Assembly: GCF_043641665.1 (NCBI RefSeq)
Contig: NC_092181.1
Location: 4,291,921 to 4,355,920, forward strand
DNA: 64,000 nucleotides
Source of the DNA: Enoplosus armatus
Taxonomy: Eukaryota > Chordata > Actinopteri > Centrarchiformes > Enoplosidae
Reading direction: 5' to 3'
Translations under genes and position numbers: made by a program
Part shown: piece by piece, positions 46,083-60,439 of the stretch
Layout: each line of letters opens with the position of its first letter
Position numbering within the stretch: position 1 is the stretch's first letter
The notes under the pieces: model-generated
Database searches by the model: none
Seen by the model: only the letters and a program-made list of their open reading frames with translations
What the model was told of the DNA's origin: nothing

Positions 46083-48312
46083 TCAGTGAGTCATGACAAA
46101 TTGCTACTGCCCCTAGTGAGGAGATTTCCTCCTTTTCTTTTCCAACCACCAGCTACAGTATTTATTGAGACAGATAGATTCTGTGCATTTCTTTAGGGGA
46201 CGGACCTCATCAATATACATTCTACTGAATACTGAATCAAACGCATTACCTTTACAGAAGGGGGGGGGGCATCAATCATACTGGCAGGCTCACATTGTTG
46301 AGAAACACTGATGTAGAAAGCGTTTCAAGAATCAATGAGCTCTTTTACATACAGTAGGGACATTGCACAGCCAATTACACATACACATGACCTACAGCAT
46401 ATTCTGGCTGCTCGTGTGTGCACAGGGTGCTGTAGAGAGGTATTCAACTGAAGCCCTAGTGTCAGCAAACGTCTGCCGGGAGCAAGAATCATTGTAAGCA
46501 TTACATAAACATGACTGTGTGTCACGCTGAGCAATTGTTAAATTCACTGAATCCACTGATGAAAAAAAATGGATTCGCACTCACACCATTGTATGCACCA
46601 GATAAAATGTCAATGTCATTCTCAGCTGCCAGCATCACTGTTACTCCAAGCAGTCACCCTCTTGTACCCCGTCACTGTGTGGAAGGATAAATATAGTTAA
46701 CATCCTTCACAGCTTCTCGTGGTGATATAATTCTGAGACAAGCACAGAGCTGAATTATAGCTTAGTTGTTGATGAACACACACATGCACTCGCACACAAG
46801 TGATCACAGCGATTTGATTGATTCTGCGATTTAAGTGCAATTAAATCACAATACCCACCCTCTTCTACCCCTGTGCAGTCTGTCCTGTTAAAATGGCGCC
46901 ATACTAGGGATGGGCTTGATCTATCAGCCTCTGTTGTCTTCCAGTAAAGGGAGTGGGTGGGAGTTTATGGGGGCATAAAGTGAGCGAGTCCAGACCACTT
47001 CTCCAGAGAGAACTTGCACTTGCAGAGTCAGAAGATCAGAATACAGCATAACATAAACATTTTGGTCTAATTTTCAATAGTGAAATTTTAGTGTCATTTT
47101 TGTCAAGAGATTTTGAAGCTACAGCTGTCGCCATCTTTGTTGTGTACATTTAGCATATCATTTCCAAACACTGTTTGAACAGAACTTCTCTCTCTTTCTC
47201 TGTTGTTCCAGCTCACCTAGCATTAGCATTAGCATTACCACAGCTACCTGTTCTCTCTACTGCAAATTTTATTATCACAAATTGCAATTCAAAAGAACTT
47301 TAAAGTTACAGTTTCACTTCAGCTACTAGAGGAATTTAAAAGGGAGAAAGGCTTTCAAACATGCAAGAAATTGTGGATGACAGATGCTGGTCAGAATCAA
47401 ATATTTATCCTTAGTCAGCCATGCTGGCTTTATTGCCATAATTGGAAAATAACTGCATTCTTGCTGTTTATTTAGAGTATTCATCTTTGCTGTCTGCTTT
47501 GAATTATTTATGGAAGATACAAAGGACAGTCTGTAATTGTTTGTTTGTTTGGAAGTTACGTAGAAGTTTCTCCTCCCTGCTTATGGGAAAGTAAATGTCA
47601 AACCCTATTAGGATTCATTAGGATCAAAGTTGGGGATCACAATTCAACTTAGATGTTCTGGAGCTATAAAAATGTCTGCGTGAAATTGGCTCACATCAAA
47701 CAAACCCTAAAACAATTTTAATAACAAAACATAACCTTTTCACCCACCAACTCTCTTTAGTCCCTCTTCAGAGGTTGAATCAGAAAGAGAGTATGTTTGT
47801 AGTATATGTATATGCACAGACAAGACATAAAAATATATATTATTTGTCTTTAAAGCTTTCCATCCACAGAATATATTGTTGAAAAAATATTTATAATTTT
47901 ATAATTTTACTGTCAATACATATTGAGTTACTAAAGACAGCATCTTAAAATATCAAAAAAATCAATACTGACTGGCTCATCACAGTGGCCTCTCATCAAC
48001 CTGGGAAATGATACGTACGGAAAGAATTGATATCATTTGCAGTATTGCGGTGTGTAGATCTATCAGAAGTCAATGACAAAAATTCACATTATCAATATCA
48101 CATATGTTACATGACGTTAACTTTTAAAAATCTGAAATTGTGATTGAATGCAGTACAAGAGAAGACAAATGACGGATGAAAAAACAAAATACTTCCTGTC
48201 TGAAGCATTACCTGCAAACAATCAGACAGTCTGAACCTTTTAAAACTTCTCCAATTGATCCTTCAATTACTCTTATTTTGGGGAGAAAGAGCAGAATTAG
48301 CTCTCTCTCTCT

Positions 48313-48314
<2 letters not shown>

Positions 48315-48356
<42 letters not shown>
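48315..48356. repeat. (CA)n microsatellite
   Basis: About 21 CA units preceded by a CT run (48301-48312). Confidence 0.97.
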
Positions 48357-48359
<3 letters not shown>

Positions 48360-49044
48360 TCACAGGAGGATGACGCAACAGCCTTTGTCTCGCGGAGGAG
48401 ACGGCACGTTTTAGGCAGGTCAGAGGTCAGTGTGGAGGAAGGAGAGGAGACTAAATCTCACTCTCTGAATGACAAACAGCCTCCATGGCTTTGCAGGTTG
48501 GGAAGTGAAAAGAAAATAATTTGTAAAAGCCATTTTACTATTCAACCGAGTTTTATGAAAAGCAGGTTGGCCTGCAGACTCACCACCAGATTTATGAAGC
48601 CCTTTGCACTTTGTTTCACACTCCGCATAGAGACGTGTTATTTAGTTCAGCTTGTCATCTGAGGCGCAGTTTGGGAGTATCATATAACCATATAATCATG
48701 TAACAATAGCACATTTTAGTGTCTCTATGTTTTGATCTCCTTTTTAAGCTTTCTCAAATACAAAATCCTTACACTGAACTTTATCAAGCCCCCATTCGCC
48801 GGCATCAAGTCTGGAAGACTCAGTCTGTGGCTGGAGAATTACTGCTGCTTTCATAAACCAGAGACTACTTACAGGCAAGATGTGAGGCTGTGAACACAAA
48901 AACATTTGTTTTTCATGTAAATCTGAACTTAAGTTTGTAATTATGTAACTCACCATCAAATAGAATACTTTAAACCTTATATGCTAAATAGTACAGAAAA
49001 CATGAACAACTCAACTAAATTGTTCTAAAGGAATGTAAAGCGTT

Positions 49045-49150
49045 TAAACCTGCGATAACTATTTTTTGGCCACTTGGGGGCAGCAGAAACTGGCTGTGAA
49101 CACAATATTGACATATCACCTATAAAGTTGCTTTATCACACTTGCTAGCA
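49045..49150 (+). repeat. Interspersed repeat family A, partial copy
   Basis: TTAAACCTGCGATAACTATT and GCCACTTGGGGGCAGCAG match the head of the copy at 29.4 kb. The body is missing or diverged. Confidence 0.55.
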
Positions 49151-50420
49151 ACCTGTTGCCTAATTGCCCATCTACACTCACTTTAGCTAGTGTATTTGGT
49201 ACACCTAGCTAAAACTAATGCAGTCTAATACAACAGCCCTTCAACAAATCCTGCCTTCATGATGGTTTTTGTTTTTGTTGAAACTATTTTAGAGAGGTGT
49301 TCAACTTTATGATCATTGTGATGGGTGTAGTTTGCTGTTGAACTGTATTTCATTGTACAGAGAGGTGATTCTATTATTTAGCCCACACTCATTGATATGA
49401 ATGGGGTGAACAAAATAATAAAAATATCTGTCTGTAGATGGGGACAGCATCTACACATGTTAAGAGCTGATGGTAAAACTTACTGTCAGGTTAAGCTTCA
49501 CTCCAAAAAACATTTATTAAAAGCGGAGCCTTCTCTTACAAATTGAATAATGCATGGAAGTAAATGACAGCACTTATAGCTCAGGATAGAGGCTAAGTGC
49601 TTGGCTAAGGTTGATAAACCTATACTTTTACACTTTTAGACCAATTCATTATCTCACACAGGGACACACACACTTACACAAAGACTAAGACACTGCCTGT
49701 TTATTGCAGTCATGTCACCTAATCAATAGTCCACAATTGAAGGAGTGTTGGTTCGATTGATGCAATTTGGTAGAGAGGTCAGTGGAGAGCACAAATGAGT
49801 CAGAGGACAATATTGATCCACTGCTTGAGCCTCATTTACCTGGCATTGTATATCTGTACATCCTCATCACACAAGGCACTCTGCCATAAGGTTACATATA
49901 GAAGTTGGTTGCATGTAAAAATATTCACTTGTTGTCAGCGAGTGTAATTACAGTCTGCTGACAAGAGCTGGTTTGTCAATATGGATGTCTTACAGCAATA
50001 ACACCCAAGAGACACCTTGTAATGTCATTATGGTAACAGTGGTGAAGGGCTGTACCCATAAATACAGTAAAGAAATCCCGGAAACCCACAGGGACCCCTG
50101 TATGCTGCATTTCAGGGATTCCTATTCCCATACCAGAGAAGTTGACATAGCAACCAGTTATTAATGCAATTGAGCATGGTTGGATGTGCCTTTACCCATC
50201 AGATTGCTTGGGTAAAACAACCAGTCATGGAGTCTTGGGGTAATAACAACTTTCTTACATCTTCCAGTACAATATACAACTTTTTCTTCCAGAGGTACAA
50301 TGTACAATATTCTGTGCTACTACAAGCATCCATGAATAATCCTCTGGTCCTATCACAGAGTCGTTCAATAGTTGCCTGTTAAGTTAACATCTGTCATAAC
50401 ATTAAAAAATACCCGTTAAA
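49151..50420. other. Unassigned sequence
   Basis: No gene or known repeat recognised. Confidence 0.5.
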
Positions 50421-50424
50421 TCAG

Positions 50425-50605
50425 GGCTTGGCAATTAGTTTTAGCAATGGGCCACTTTTTCAGCACTGTTAATTTGGAGGCCAACACTCCAGGTTCAGTG
50501 GAGACTCAGGCCTCTGACTTTAATTCTCTTCCTTGTTTGATTCTTTTTCATTATTATTCATCTGCAAATAAAATCTTACTAAAACCTTACTGGCCCGACA
50601 ATGAA
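50425..50605 (+). mobile_element. Possible hAT-type MITE fragment
   Basis: CAGGGCTTGGCAATTAGTTT and AGCAATGGGCCAC resemble the terminal part of CAGGGGTCGGCAA-type hAT elements. The far end was not identified. Confidence 0.4.
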
Positions 50606-53600
50606 AAGCCGAGTTTTGAAATGATGTGTTTTTGCTGCCATAAATGAAATAGGATTGGAAAGCGTCTCCTAATGTCTTAGATACAGGTCAGGGACAGAGT
50701 CATTTGCCAAGCAGCCAAATAAATGAACTATACTGCTGCCAAGAGGGTGTGAGAAACAGAATGAAGGAATGCAGATTACTAGCTGCACTCGCTAACATAC
50801 TAAAAGAAAGGTCAAATTTATGTTTTATTTATGAATTATTTATTACCAGAGAAAAAGCTTTAAGTATGACTAATGAATGAGTTTGGAAAATGTATCTCAG
50901 GGAGACCTAGTCTCATCTCTGGGAATGTAACCTCCTGCCTATTAATGGTGTTTGCCCTGAAATGGTAAAATGGGAAATTACAACCTAGTGTTAAGGACCA
51001 CTAGGCTATAGTTGTGGTTTCATGATGGTGAACTAATCACAGACTATCAAATGTGCAATTCAACCAAGATGGCTGAACTACAGGGTGACTGTGGTGTTGC
51101 AGTGGTGCTGTCCGTGGTGCTGAAGAGCAGGACTCTGGCCATATGCAGTGTTGTGTGTTGCTGTGAGTGTGTGTTGGAGTTGTTAAGCTCATCCATTGAA
51201 TCGTTCGATCACCTCATTATCTGATTGGCAGGCAAGTAGGAATTAAGATTAAGTGGCTATTAAGGAGACTACCTCACTGAATATATATATGGGTGTGCAC
51301 AGCATGTGCACGAGTGAAAATGGTGTGCACATGTGTGTGTTCTGCATGTGAGTGTGTCTGTGGGGCTTGGCCATAAAGAGGCTGAGAGAGACAGAGAGGG
51401 AGACAGAGAGAGGACTCCAGTCTATCTGCTCTGATGAAACAGTAACCAGAGGCTCTCGCTCCTTATCGCTCAATCGCTTTCTTCACGGAAACAAATCCAT
51501 TATATTACATTCTCTCTCTCTCACTCACTCTTACACTCTCACACACACACACAAAATGCAGACACAGTGAAACAGTTAATATAATTTGTGGCTGCCTTAT
51601 TTCCCCTCTACATACAGACTGCCATTAACCCAGGAGAAACGGTGGTTCCCTAGTGTGTCAGCATGTTGTGTGTGTGTGTGTGCCAATCCTGTGCATTTGT
51701 TATTGTGCTCCTGTGTAGGTAATCAAAATGTGCAAGTTCATGCACATGTAATTGTTTACAATCTATGGCTGTGTCTGAAATCACACCCTATATATACATA
51801 TATATATATATAATAGTGCTCTACATTTACCCTCAGCTAAGCCTGTACACTGTCAATTATGTAACACTGGGCATTATTTTTCACTGCAAAAACAACATGA
51901 CTAATTTTGATTTCACTTGGACTTTGAGATGAAGTATCACTGTGTTTAATGTGTTTCCTTGAGGTTTAAAAAGAAGTAGGTGTCTCAGCCTTTGTGGCTG
52001 TTACTTGCCCATCCTACCTCACCTCCTCCCAGAGTTCTGCCCAAAATTGAATTTTCTGCCTCCAGCAAAGATGATGCAAATCTTGGCTTCAAAACACCTC
52101 TTCAGAAAGTTTGGGTTATGTCACGGACTCCCTTTAAACCACAGTTCTACATCACAGATTCCTGTGTGTGTAAGCAACTTCAATTCTCTTGTATAACTAT
52201 GGACAACTCTTGTATAACTATGGACAAAAGGCTTTTTAGCATGCATATCATCTGTCTGTTACAATACATGAGCTGTCATTCTGTCTTGTGCTGTCAGCAG
52301 TGTGAATATAAAAGACAAGTATGACAAGTGTTGCTGTTCTTTCCCTTGTTCTCAACTCAATATATTCATGTTTGAAAGCTGGCTGCGCTTTGAGTTGCCA
52401 AGGTCTGGATTTACAATGTGCTCGAATGAAACTTTTCATCTGGTGCACAATGTGACACACACTGAGTAACAAATCAGAAGAGTGCAGAGTCCTTTCCATA
52501 CATATAATTAGTGTACACATGCTGTAAAGGCAGAAAGAGAGACAGACAGGTGAACAACTACACGCACACACACAAGTGGGAGGGTTTCCTCTCAGCCTGT
52601 GTGGTCTGGCAGGGTTTGCCCTGACAGCCAGTCTCTCTCAGCTCTTTATTGGGTTACAGCTATCACAGAGGACCAGGTGGCCAACAAGCTGCGGGCAGTC
52701 CATTTCTGGGAAGGACACACACACACACACACAGATTTGCAAATACAGATGCATGCACACATCCACACACAGGGATAGAAACTGTTTGCTTTCATTCATG
52801 CACACAAGTAGTCACCGACTCCAGTGCACTTTTGAAAAGTGGGCAATTTGTGGTCAGATCTTGCTCCAGTCGCCTTCTGTGCACATCAGATTATATCAGA
52901 GACACAGAGAGGGATGGAAATGAGGAAGGACCGGCATCAATTTAGCTGAATGACGACAGCCCTGTCGAATGATTCTCCCTTCTCCCAAACAGCTTCGCTT
53001 GATTAAACTAATATGTCACCAAGGCAATCTTTCTTCCCAACCGAACAGAAACACACGCTCTCCGTCTCTCTGGGTGCTTCTCACTCTCTGGTGTTAATCT
53101 GGCTATTTTTCTCCATCTGTCTTGATGTCTTCTTCCAAGTTTTATGTCCTGCTCCCTTATGCCTTTCTTCAACTCTTTCCCTTAGTGCCTCACTCTTGTC
53201 CCTCCTCTCTTCCGCAGTCTTCCTTCTCCCTGTAAGTCTTAACCAGGGTAATTCACTCAGTTTACTTTATTTTTCTGCTACTTTAAGAGATTCATTCTTA
53301 CATTGGGATGTTGCAGTAGGGCAATCATACACTGACATGCATCTTTACAGTACATACATGTGTGTAGTAGAGGACACACAGAGCCACATGTACCCTTTTT
53401 ATATTCAAGTCCTCAGGATACTCATGAAAAGCATCCAAGGTATCTCACTGTCAGACATGTTAAGTAAAGCACATTATAATCCTTCTTTAAGTCTTTTGTA
53501 ATGAATTTAGAGGAATCACGTACAAGAAAAATAATAGGAGCACTATAAATTATTCAAAACCAGGTAGACATGACTGAAATGTCTTAATGTTTCATGAGTT

Positions 53601-55464
53601 CTGAATGGGCCTCCGAGGAGACATGTTGTGGGAGAGAGCAGGGGTATCATGTTTCCTGTTTAACCTCATTCTTATGAACTCTGTGCTTCTCCTTATCCTG
53701 CTTCGATTTCCACTGCTCTTTTATTTCTTTCTATCATGTATTTCTGTTTTTCTCTCCCCCCGTCTCCTCCCCAGCGATGTGAATTAATGGCTGAATTAAT
53801 CAGCTAATCACGGGATCTGAGGAGAGAGAATCTATTTCTAGCTCAACCTTTGGACACAGTGGGAGAACATAAGGATTAGAGGAGAGGAGGGAAAAGGAAA
53901 GATATAAAAGTAAAATAAAAAACGGAGGATGGGAAATATTGGGATAGAAATGCAGGAGACGGTAGAAGATATAGAGTTTATTTTATGCCAAGTCTGATCA
54001 GATCACAATTTGTGTCCAGCTCTGTCCTCCATGGGGCCATTTTAAAGCTCTCTAACACTTCACCAGTGCTGCCTCCTCTTTCCCTAACAAGAGGAAGGCT
54101 TGTCAGACAGACATCAAGCAGCAAAGCCCCTGATTCGAACCTCTACTGGAAAGCTCCTTGCTCTCAAGCCACCCTTTCCACATTCAATAACCAGCCCCTT
54201 GTACTAGGCGAGTTATCTTTAGAAGGCTTCATCCATGTGATCTTCCCAAGGGACAGCAGGACAGCTTTGCTTGGTGGATAAGAAAATGATCCAGGTCCAC
54301 CAGCAGGACTTTGGTGCTCCCTCTGTTTCATAAAGGTGATTTTTTAAGGGTGTGTTCACTGTGGCAAATGGAGGCTTTTAACAGTGACCTTCAAGACTTG
54401 ATCATGTCTCCATCTGTGTCGTCCCTCTCCAGTGCTGTGGAGCAGCTACTCAGGATGTCCACTTTGAGAACATAGTGGACTCTCAGGTCCCACATATGAA
54501 GGTTTAACAAGCATCATCCCAGCATGGGATTATTAGTTGGTACTGTTGGTTGTTGTTGGAGAGACCTTGGATGTTACATTTCATTCACCATTTTAACCCC
54601 TAAACCTTGGGGAGCACCGTGATGTCATCCATTTTATAAAAATAACGAGAAAATAGTCCAATATTGCAATAATTGCTGATTCTGTATTCACATCATTTTT
54701 TAAATTTCTTTTACCATTTAACTGGGACTTTGACCCTGAGCAGCTGCAGTGTCAACTATATGCTTTATAAGCACAGCAATCCAAGAAGTTCTTGAACCAA
54801 GGGTGGTATCTAATCAGAAAGATGAGGAGTAGAGACATGCAGGGCGAAATGAAGTGGCTGCTTGCCAGCTGACTGGCAGTCTGTGCTGACATGAAACTAT
54901 GCCTTTTTCCTTCCTCTCTCTCCTCCTGCGGACGTAGGACATAGGGGGTTGACTAGATCGTGTGTTGACCCACTGTCAGAACAGCAGAACACCCACAGTT
55001 CAAGCAGCAGTTGGAGAGAGTACACAGCTGTCCTTTCCTCCCTGGCTGCTGGCACCGCTACTGCCAATCTGATTTAAAAGACTGGTCAGAGCTCACAGTA
55101 AATGTGTGGTCAAGCTTGCCTTTGTGCAATAACAGAATAGACCATGGTGGTCAATGCTGTAATTTAGGCAAGTGACAAAGGAGAGGAGGAGGAGATAAGC
55201 AAGTTCTACCTTTCCCGCTGTTCCAGTATCACACAGCATATATCACCAAGGCATGAAACCAACAACGCACGAATATTTTTGTCAAATTTTCGCTACAAAA
55301 AATAAATGATGTCGACTTCTGTATGTGAGGAAGTGTGCAGTGATTCTTTTATCACCTGATAAAGGAGTATGATAGAGGGAGAGCAGGACAGGAGCTGCTG
55401 AGGACAAACGCTCTTGAAACATTTTGACATTACTCTGACTGAAAGCTTTGGAAAAGTAAAAAAC

Positions 55465-55471
<7 letters not shown>

Positions 55472-55504
<33 letters not shown>
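55472..55504. repeat. (CA)n microsatellite
   Basis: About 16 CA units. Confidence 0.97.
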
Positions 55505-55506
<2 letters not shown>

Positions 55507-56051
55507 CCCAGACGTGGACTGTAGTTTTGCCAACATTTGTAATTACCTCAGGAAAATCAGTCTCTGTGTATTGGCAACTCCAGCTGGGGAAACAGTAGGG
55601 AGGGAGGGTGGAGAATGAAAGAGGAAGGAGAGATGTTGGACGGAATGTTGGATAAACGCCAAAAGAAGAAAGAGAAGAGGAGCGAGAAAGAAATGTGAGG
55701 AGGACAGGGAAGTTGTAAACAGAGGGATGAAGACGGATTCATGGATAAGAGCTGGCCAAAAAGGGATTTCACAGAACAGAGGTCTTTAAAGCCCAGTGAG
55801 AGATTTAACGTCTTGTCATGGACACACAACAAACAGAGAACCCAAGAACCCAACATCATTAATTAATAGAAAGGACAAACACCAGATAAAAGGGTTTTTC
55901 ATAACCTGGCAATGCAACAATTACTCTCATTAATGGCTTATAACAGATCACTGAAAGCATTAGCAAATTACAGTAAAGTACACAATTTGCTTTTGCTTGC
56001 TGGTAAATGTTTAATATTGAATTTGCAGGTATTAGCATATAGGATGTACTT

Positions 56052-56053
<2 letters not shown>

Positions 56054-56083
<30 letters not shown>
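56054..56083. repeat. (AT)n microsatellite
   Basis: About 15 AT units. Confidence 0.95.
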
Positions 56084-56084
<1 letters not shown>

Positions 56085-57007
56085 TATTACTGATATATAT
56101 ACAGCAATATATGAAATATTAGTTTTGTAATATGTTAGGTATAAATTAGTTACATAACTAACATCTGCACTTGCTACTACTGAAGATGAACTTTCTCCCA
56201 CTACCACAGAGACACATTTTACATAGAACTGTTGCCTAGGGCTTACCTGGATACTGGGTAATGTTAGCGTGGGTGAGAGTTTTTTTTATACACATATTAA
56301 TACAAACTTTGTAACAACATTTTGTATTTCCAATACATCCTACAAAAACAGCTGCCCAACAAACTGCCCACCCCTGTAAGTGGGTTGTGTGAAAGTGTTT
56401 TCAAAACTGTATAAGTGATTCTATCAAGATCAAACAGGCTGGGACCACAATGAGAAACCATGCAGCTACTGTCTGACAGTGCACTGTCTAATTCCCCTAT
56501 GCACTGTGTTGCACTGTGACATTTTGTTTCTGTAGAAAAAAAAGAATTGCATCAAAATGACAAGACAACGCTCTGCCAAAGGATTAAGCGGCCACCACAG
56601 TCTCAAAGTCTCATGACTCTGATGCCTGCCGGCATTAAAGATGGGCCCACTACGTAAGAAGCATGTTCTGAAAATAGACAAAGTGTGGCAATTTTGCCAG
56701 GGGAAACACTTACAATACTACAATTTCATTATACGCGAGTAGCCTTATTTCCCTGAAGCGCTATGCATCATGCTGTAGTCTCCAGCTGATTCCCCTTGGT
56801 GAGTACTAACCTTGAGGCAGTCCCCTTGACAGCCATATCTGCATTCATCGCACACAGTCCCCTTCTACAGCATGCCATCTCACTGCACTGTAGTTATGTG
56901 AATTTTGTATTTTTGGAGAAGTTAATTAAAAATGATCTGGCTACACAATTACATGCCTGTCTACCTTCTTCTCTCCCTTATCAAACATGCTTGCACATAT
57001 GCATATG

Positions 57008-57009
<2 letters not shown>

Positions 57010-57046
<37 letters not shown>
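57010..57046. repeat. (CA)n microsatellite
   Basis: About 18 CA units. Confidence 0.97.
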
Positions 57047-57048
<2 letters not shown>

Positions 57049-57904
57049 TGATTTCAGCTCTATATGGAGGAATGAAAACCCATAGAAAGGATAACCAGAT
57101 TTAATGATATTAGACCATGAAGGGATAAAGTCTATATGGACGAACTGTACTGGACTTTCAACAATAAGGCTTCCAACAATGTGTTCCTATGGCTTAGTTA
57201 CTGTGTCACAGGGCTGCCTCAGAGTCAGTGAAGCAAAGAAATTGATCTATATGGTCTTTGTATAGGACCACTTTAAAGGAGGGGTGATTTAGATGCTGCC
57301 AAATAGAGTCATGGTTGCACTGCTTGACAATACGAATGGAGAGTTTACTCAATTAAAATGGTGTATATGTACACACCTTGGAATTATATACACAAGGGCC
57401 TGCATATACACACGCGTGTGTGTAGAAGCACATGCACATATTGTTCTGTGCCAGAATGAAGGCTATTATTTCATCAGTCTCCACGCAATTACTCATTGAA
57501 AGTGTAGACAAGCAATAATTCAGCTCAGCCTTTTAATTCAGTTTAAACTGAATGCATTCATTGTTTGCCAGCTCGGGCTCACTTTCCACACTGACGAACT
57601 ACAACTTCAGTAAAATGGGGAAAAAATAACGCTCTGGGTACCTACACAATGACAGCTTTCTGATTTATTGGAAAGCAGCATCACAAGACAAAAAACGAAT
57701 TAAAAAGCTAATATAGTAGTTTTGACTGTGCTAAAAATGTCAGAGTGTCACTTTCGGAATGGAAATGTCAACTCTGTTCAGGTCGTTTTGATTCTCAAGT
57801 CTGGATTTCAGCTTGTGCTGTGTCCACATTTGTCACAAATCCTTGTGTTGTGACAACTCAGGAGATTGCTCTTTGTTGATGTCTATTGCTAAGAAGATGT
57901 TGCT

Positions 57905-58200
57905 GAGTGAATTTTAAAGCTGCTCTAGTCAAAAAGATTGTATTAACAATGGATCAAATGATTAAATGCAATATGGAACGGGTCGTTTGTAGTAACAAGC
58001 CCACACAGAATTATGACCCAACTCTTCCCCTCAGCTCTATGCTACTAGCCAAAATCGCAGACAGACAAAATTGGCGTCTAGCTGGTGAACACAGTGAAGC
58101 ACATTTAGCAAGTAAACAGCCAGATATTTCCCCTCGGGAGTTGGTGGAGAGCAAAGCAGAGGTACCAGTAGAGTGAATGCGACATATTGCTCGGTGTCCG
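57905..58200 (-). repeat. Interspersed repeat family A, copy 3 (inverted)
   Basis: The minus strand reads CGAGGGGAAATATCTGGCTG, TTTACTTGCTAAATGTGCTT and CACTGTGTTCACCAGCTAGA, matching the body of the copy at 17.9 kb. The plus-strand end TTTTAAAGCTGCTCTAGTCA corresponds to the family's AGCTGCTTTAA end. The 89-codon plus-strand frame here is within the repeat and is not a gene. Confidence 0.55.
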
Positions 58201-60439
58201 CTCGATGTGTAAAAATTACTTTGCTTAGATGTTCACAATACCAACTTTATAATATAGGTCAATGTTAAGTTATTTAACCATTAGCAGAAAACAATGATGT
58301 TTGCAAAATCTGCCTTTTATTTAAAGCGATTTGGCGTATTAGACACTGTGGGCATCAGTCACTCACTTGAGACAATTCACTCCTGCACAGTCTCTCCTGT
58401 GCGTTCAATACAGTAACTCATGTCATGAAAAACTTTGCATTGCTCTAAAAATGCTCAACATTATTGGTCACCTTGTGTCTTTTGCCAATGTATGTGTTTA
58501 AAATATTACATATATAAAGTACAATTTAAACAATTATCACATTTTTCGAAGGACAAAACGCTGGGTGCTATCTCTCTGTAACGTGGCTTTGATCACTCAA
58601 GCTGAAGAAAATGACAGTTCATTTTAAGACTCTTATGTTATATCTTCAGAGAGGAGAGTTGGTTGGTGTGACAAGACTGTTGCATGAAAAGCTTTCAACT
58701 ACAATTAAAGTTTAATTAAAATGTTAGCTTTTTGTTCTTGAAAGTTAATAAAATTCCTTATATAGGGAGTAAGTGCTTGTGAACCCCACTGAACGTCTGT
58801 TATCTAATTTTCAAACATGCACCGGCATCAGTCAGAGAATGAGGCTGTTTATCTTAACTTCATTTGACATTTTATAGGTTTTTTTCCTCATAACACAGAT
58901 GAGTGTGAAAATGGATCAAAATAATACCATTCTTCTGCTGCGGGGATCAATGCCGTTATTATAATCAATCTCTATTTGTGTTTGAAATTGTGTGGGTGGG
59001 CTACCTCCTCTAGACTCCTAGCAGCTTCAGTGCAGCAATAAAAAGAAAGTGGAGAGAGAATTGAGGCTGCATGCAGAAAAATAAGCAAAACTGGATCACG
59101 CTAGAGTGCACTTTATCAAGCAACGCACAATGGTCCATTATAAAGATCTATCTATTGTGTTAGAGTAAAAAACATGGTCGACAATAACTTGAACCCCTCA
59201 CATAATAAAGAAGAATATTGCCAAGGATAAGTCTGCCATGACTATAGATCAGTGCTGTGAGGGGTTTGAAAAATATGACCCCAGCTTTGATACTTTTTCT
59301 GTCTACAGATTTTCCCTCATTTATTCCTTTTTCCCCTTTTTCCTATACTTCTACTTTCCTTCCTTCTACGTACTGCTAATCTACCAGTTTCTGCTCTGTT
59401 AGCGTCAACAAGACACTTAAGGTGAAAAGTAAACACGTAGCTTGTCCTTTTGTATTTTCAGAATCTGAGATACAAATGGATGTAATACATGTAGTCGTGT
59501 TATCTCCAACAATAATTAATCTCATGCCATCATACCAATCAACAGTGGCAATACCACAAAAAAGCACCTAAAGCAACATGTTAAGGTGATTGACGTTGAT
59601 GTTGAAAAAAAGACTGTTGATTCACGTCTCTCTCATAATAGTAATGACAACAATATTATACGCTAAATGGTATTTTGAAATTCAAATGTAGATCTGAGAG
59701 TGTGAGAGCCCCGGTCTATCAACAACTTCCCCTTGCTAACTTATCATTTCCAGCAATGTGCTGTATTTCCCCAACAAGAACAGGTGGACGAACCCCAGAG
59801 AAGAGGAAGCAGTGAGGTAAAACAGCTGTTGATGGGATGTCACACTGTCACATCCTGTTCATTAAAAGAGATCAAAACACATTTGGACTCGTCTCAACAT
59901 TGTTTTTGAACATTTCTGAGGAGACATCATTAAACCCACCACTACTGGTAGCCCTTCCCTAAGCTTCCTTGTTTTTCTTATGCATACAAGTACTAAAGCT
60001 CAACATGGGCGCATTCATTATAAATACTCATTTCGGAGGACTGGGTGTTGGTATATTAAATCATAAGAGTCAAACTATGACTCCGAAACAAATTCAAGGC
60101 CACGTCTTTATTACCATAATCAAACACGTCAAATAGCTCATTCAGGAGGCGTCCTTGCGGAGTGTGTTTGTGGATATGCTGGTAAACATCTGAGTTTGAT
60201 TAAAGCTCATTCTGTTATCAAGCTTCAATCTCATTTTCCGCCCTGTGTTCTCAACTAAATTCAATACTGCTTGGAAATCTTGGTGAATTGCTGTCGAAAG
60301 CTAATCTTCATTTACACATTCACAAGAAACCTGATTCTCAGCGTTATTATCTCACTTGATGGTTGTAGACAGAATATTCGGGCTCAGAGGGTTTGCTCTG
60401 CTGGCTGTACACACCAAATATTTTGAACTACACAGCTTT
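58201..60439. other. Unassigned sequence, possible regulatory blocks
   Basis: No gene recognised. The stretches 58780-58990 and 60110-60300 are unique-looking and could be conserved non-coding sequence; this needs comparison with other fish. Confidence 0.4.

Larger units (their letters stand above)
43181..49039. other. No gene recognised (possible intron of the 43.16 kb candidate)
   Basis: Contains a G run at 43960-43968, microsatellites at 45501-45540, 46022-46081 and 48315-48356, and a G run at 46260-46269. Unassigned frames at 44000-44350 and 44529-44828 (minus) have no known domains. Confidence 0.5.
50610..57004. other. Unassigned sequence with microsatellites
   Basis: No gene recognised. 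Pyrimidine-rich tracts (53040-53230) give hydrophobic frames on the plus strand that are not credible genes. It contains a 21-base tandem pair at 52186-52227, CA repeats at about 52717-52732 and 55472-55504, and AT repeats at about 51791-51814 and 56054-56083. Confidence 0.5.

Noticed and set aside
53013..53501. 162-codon hydrophobic plus-strand frame, the longest in the window
   Set aside because: It comes from a CT-rich tract and is Leu/Ser/Phe-rich low complexity, not a membrane protein gene.
57907..58176. 89-codon plus-strand frame
   Set aside because: Falls within an inverted copy of repeat family A.
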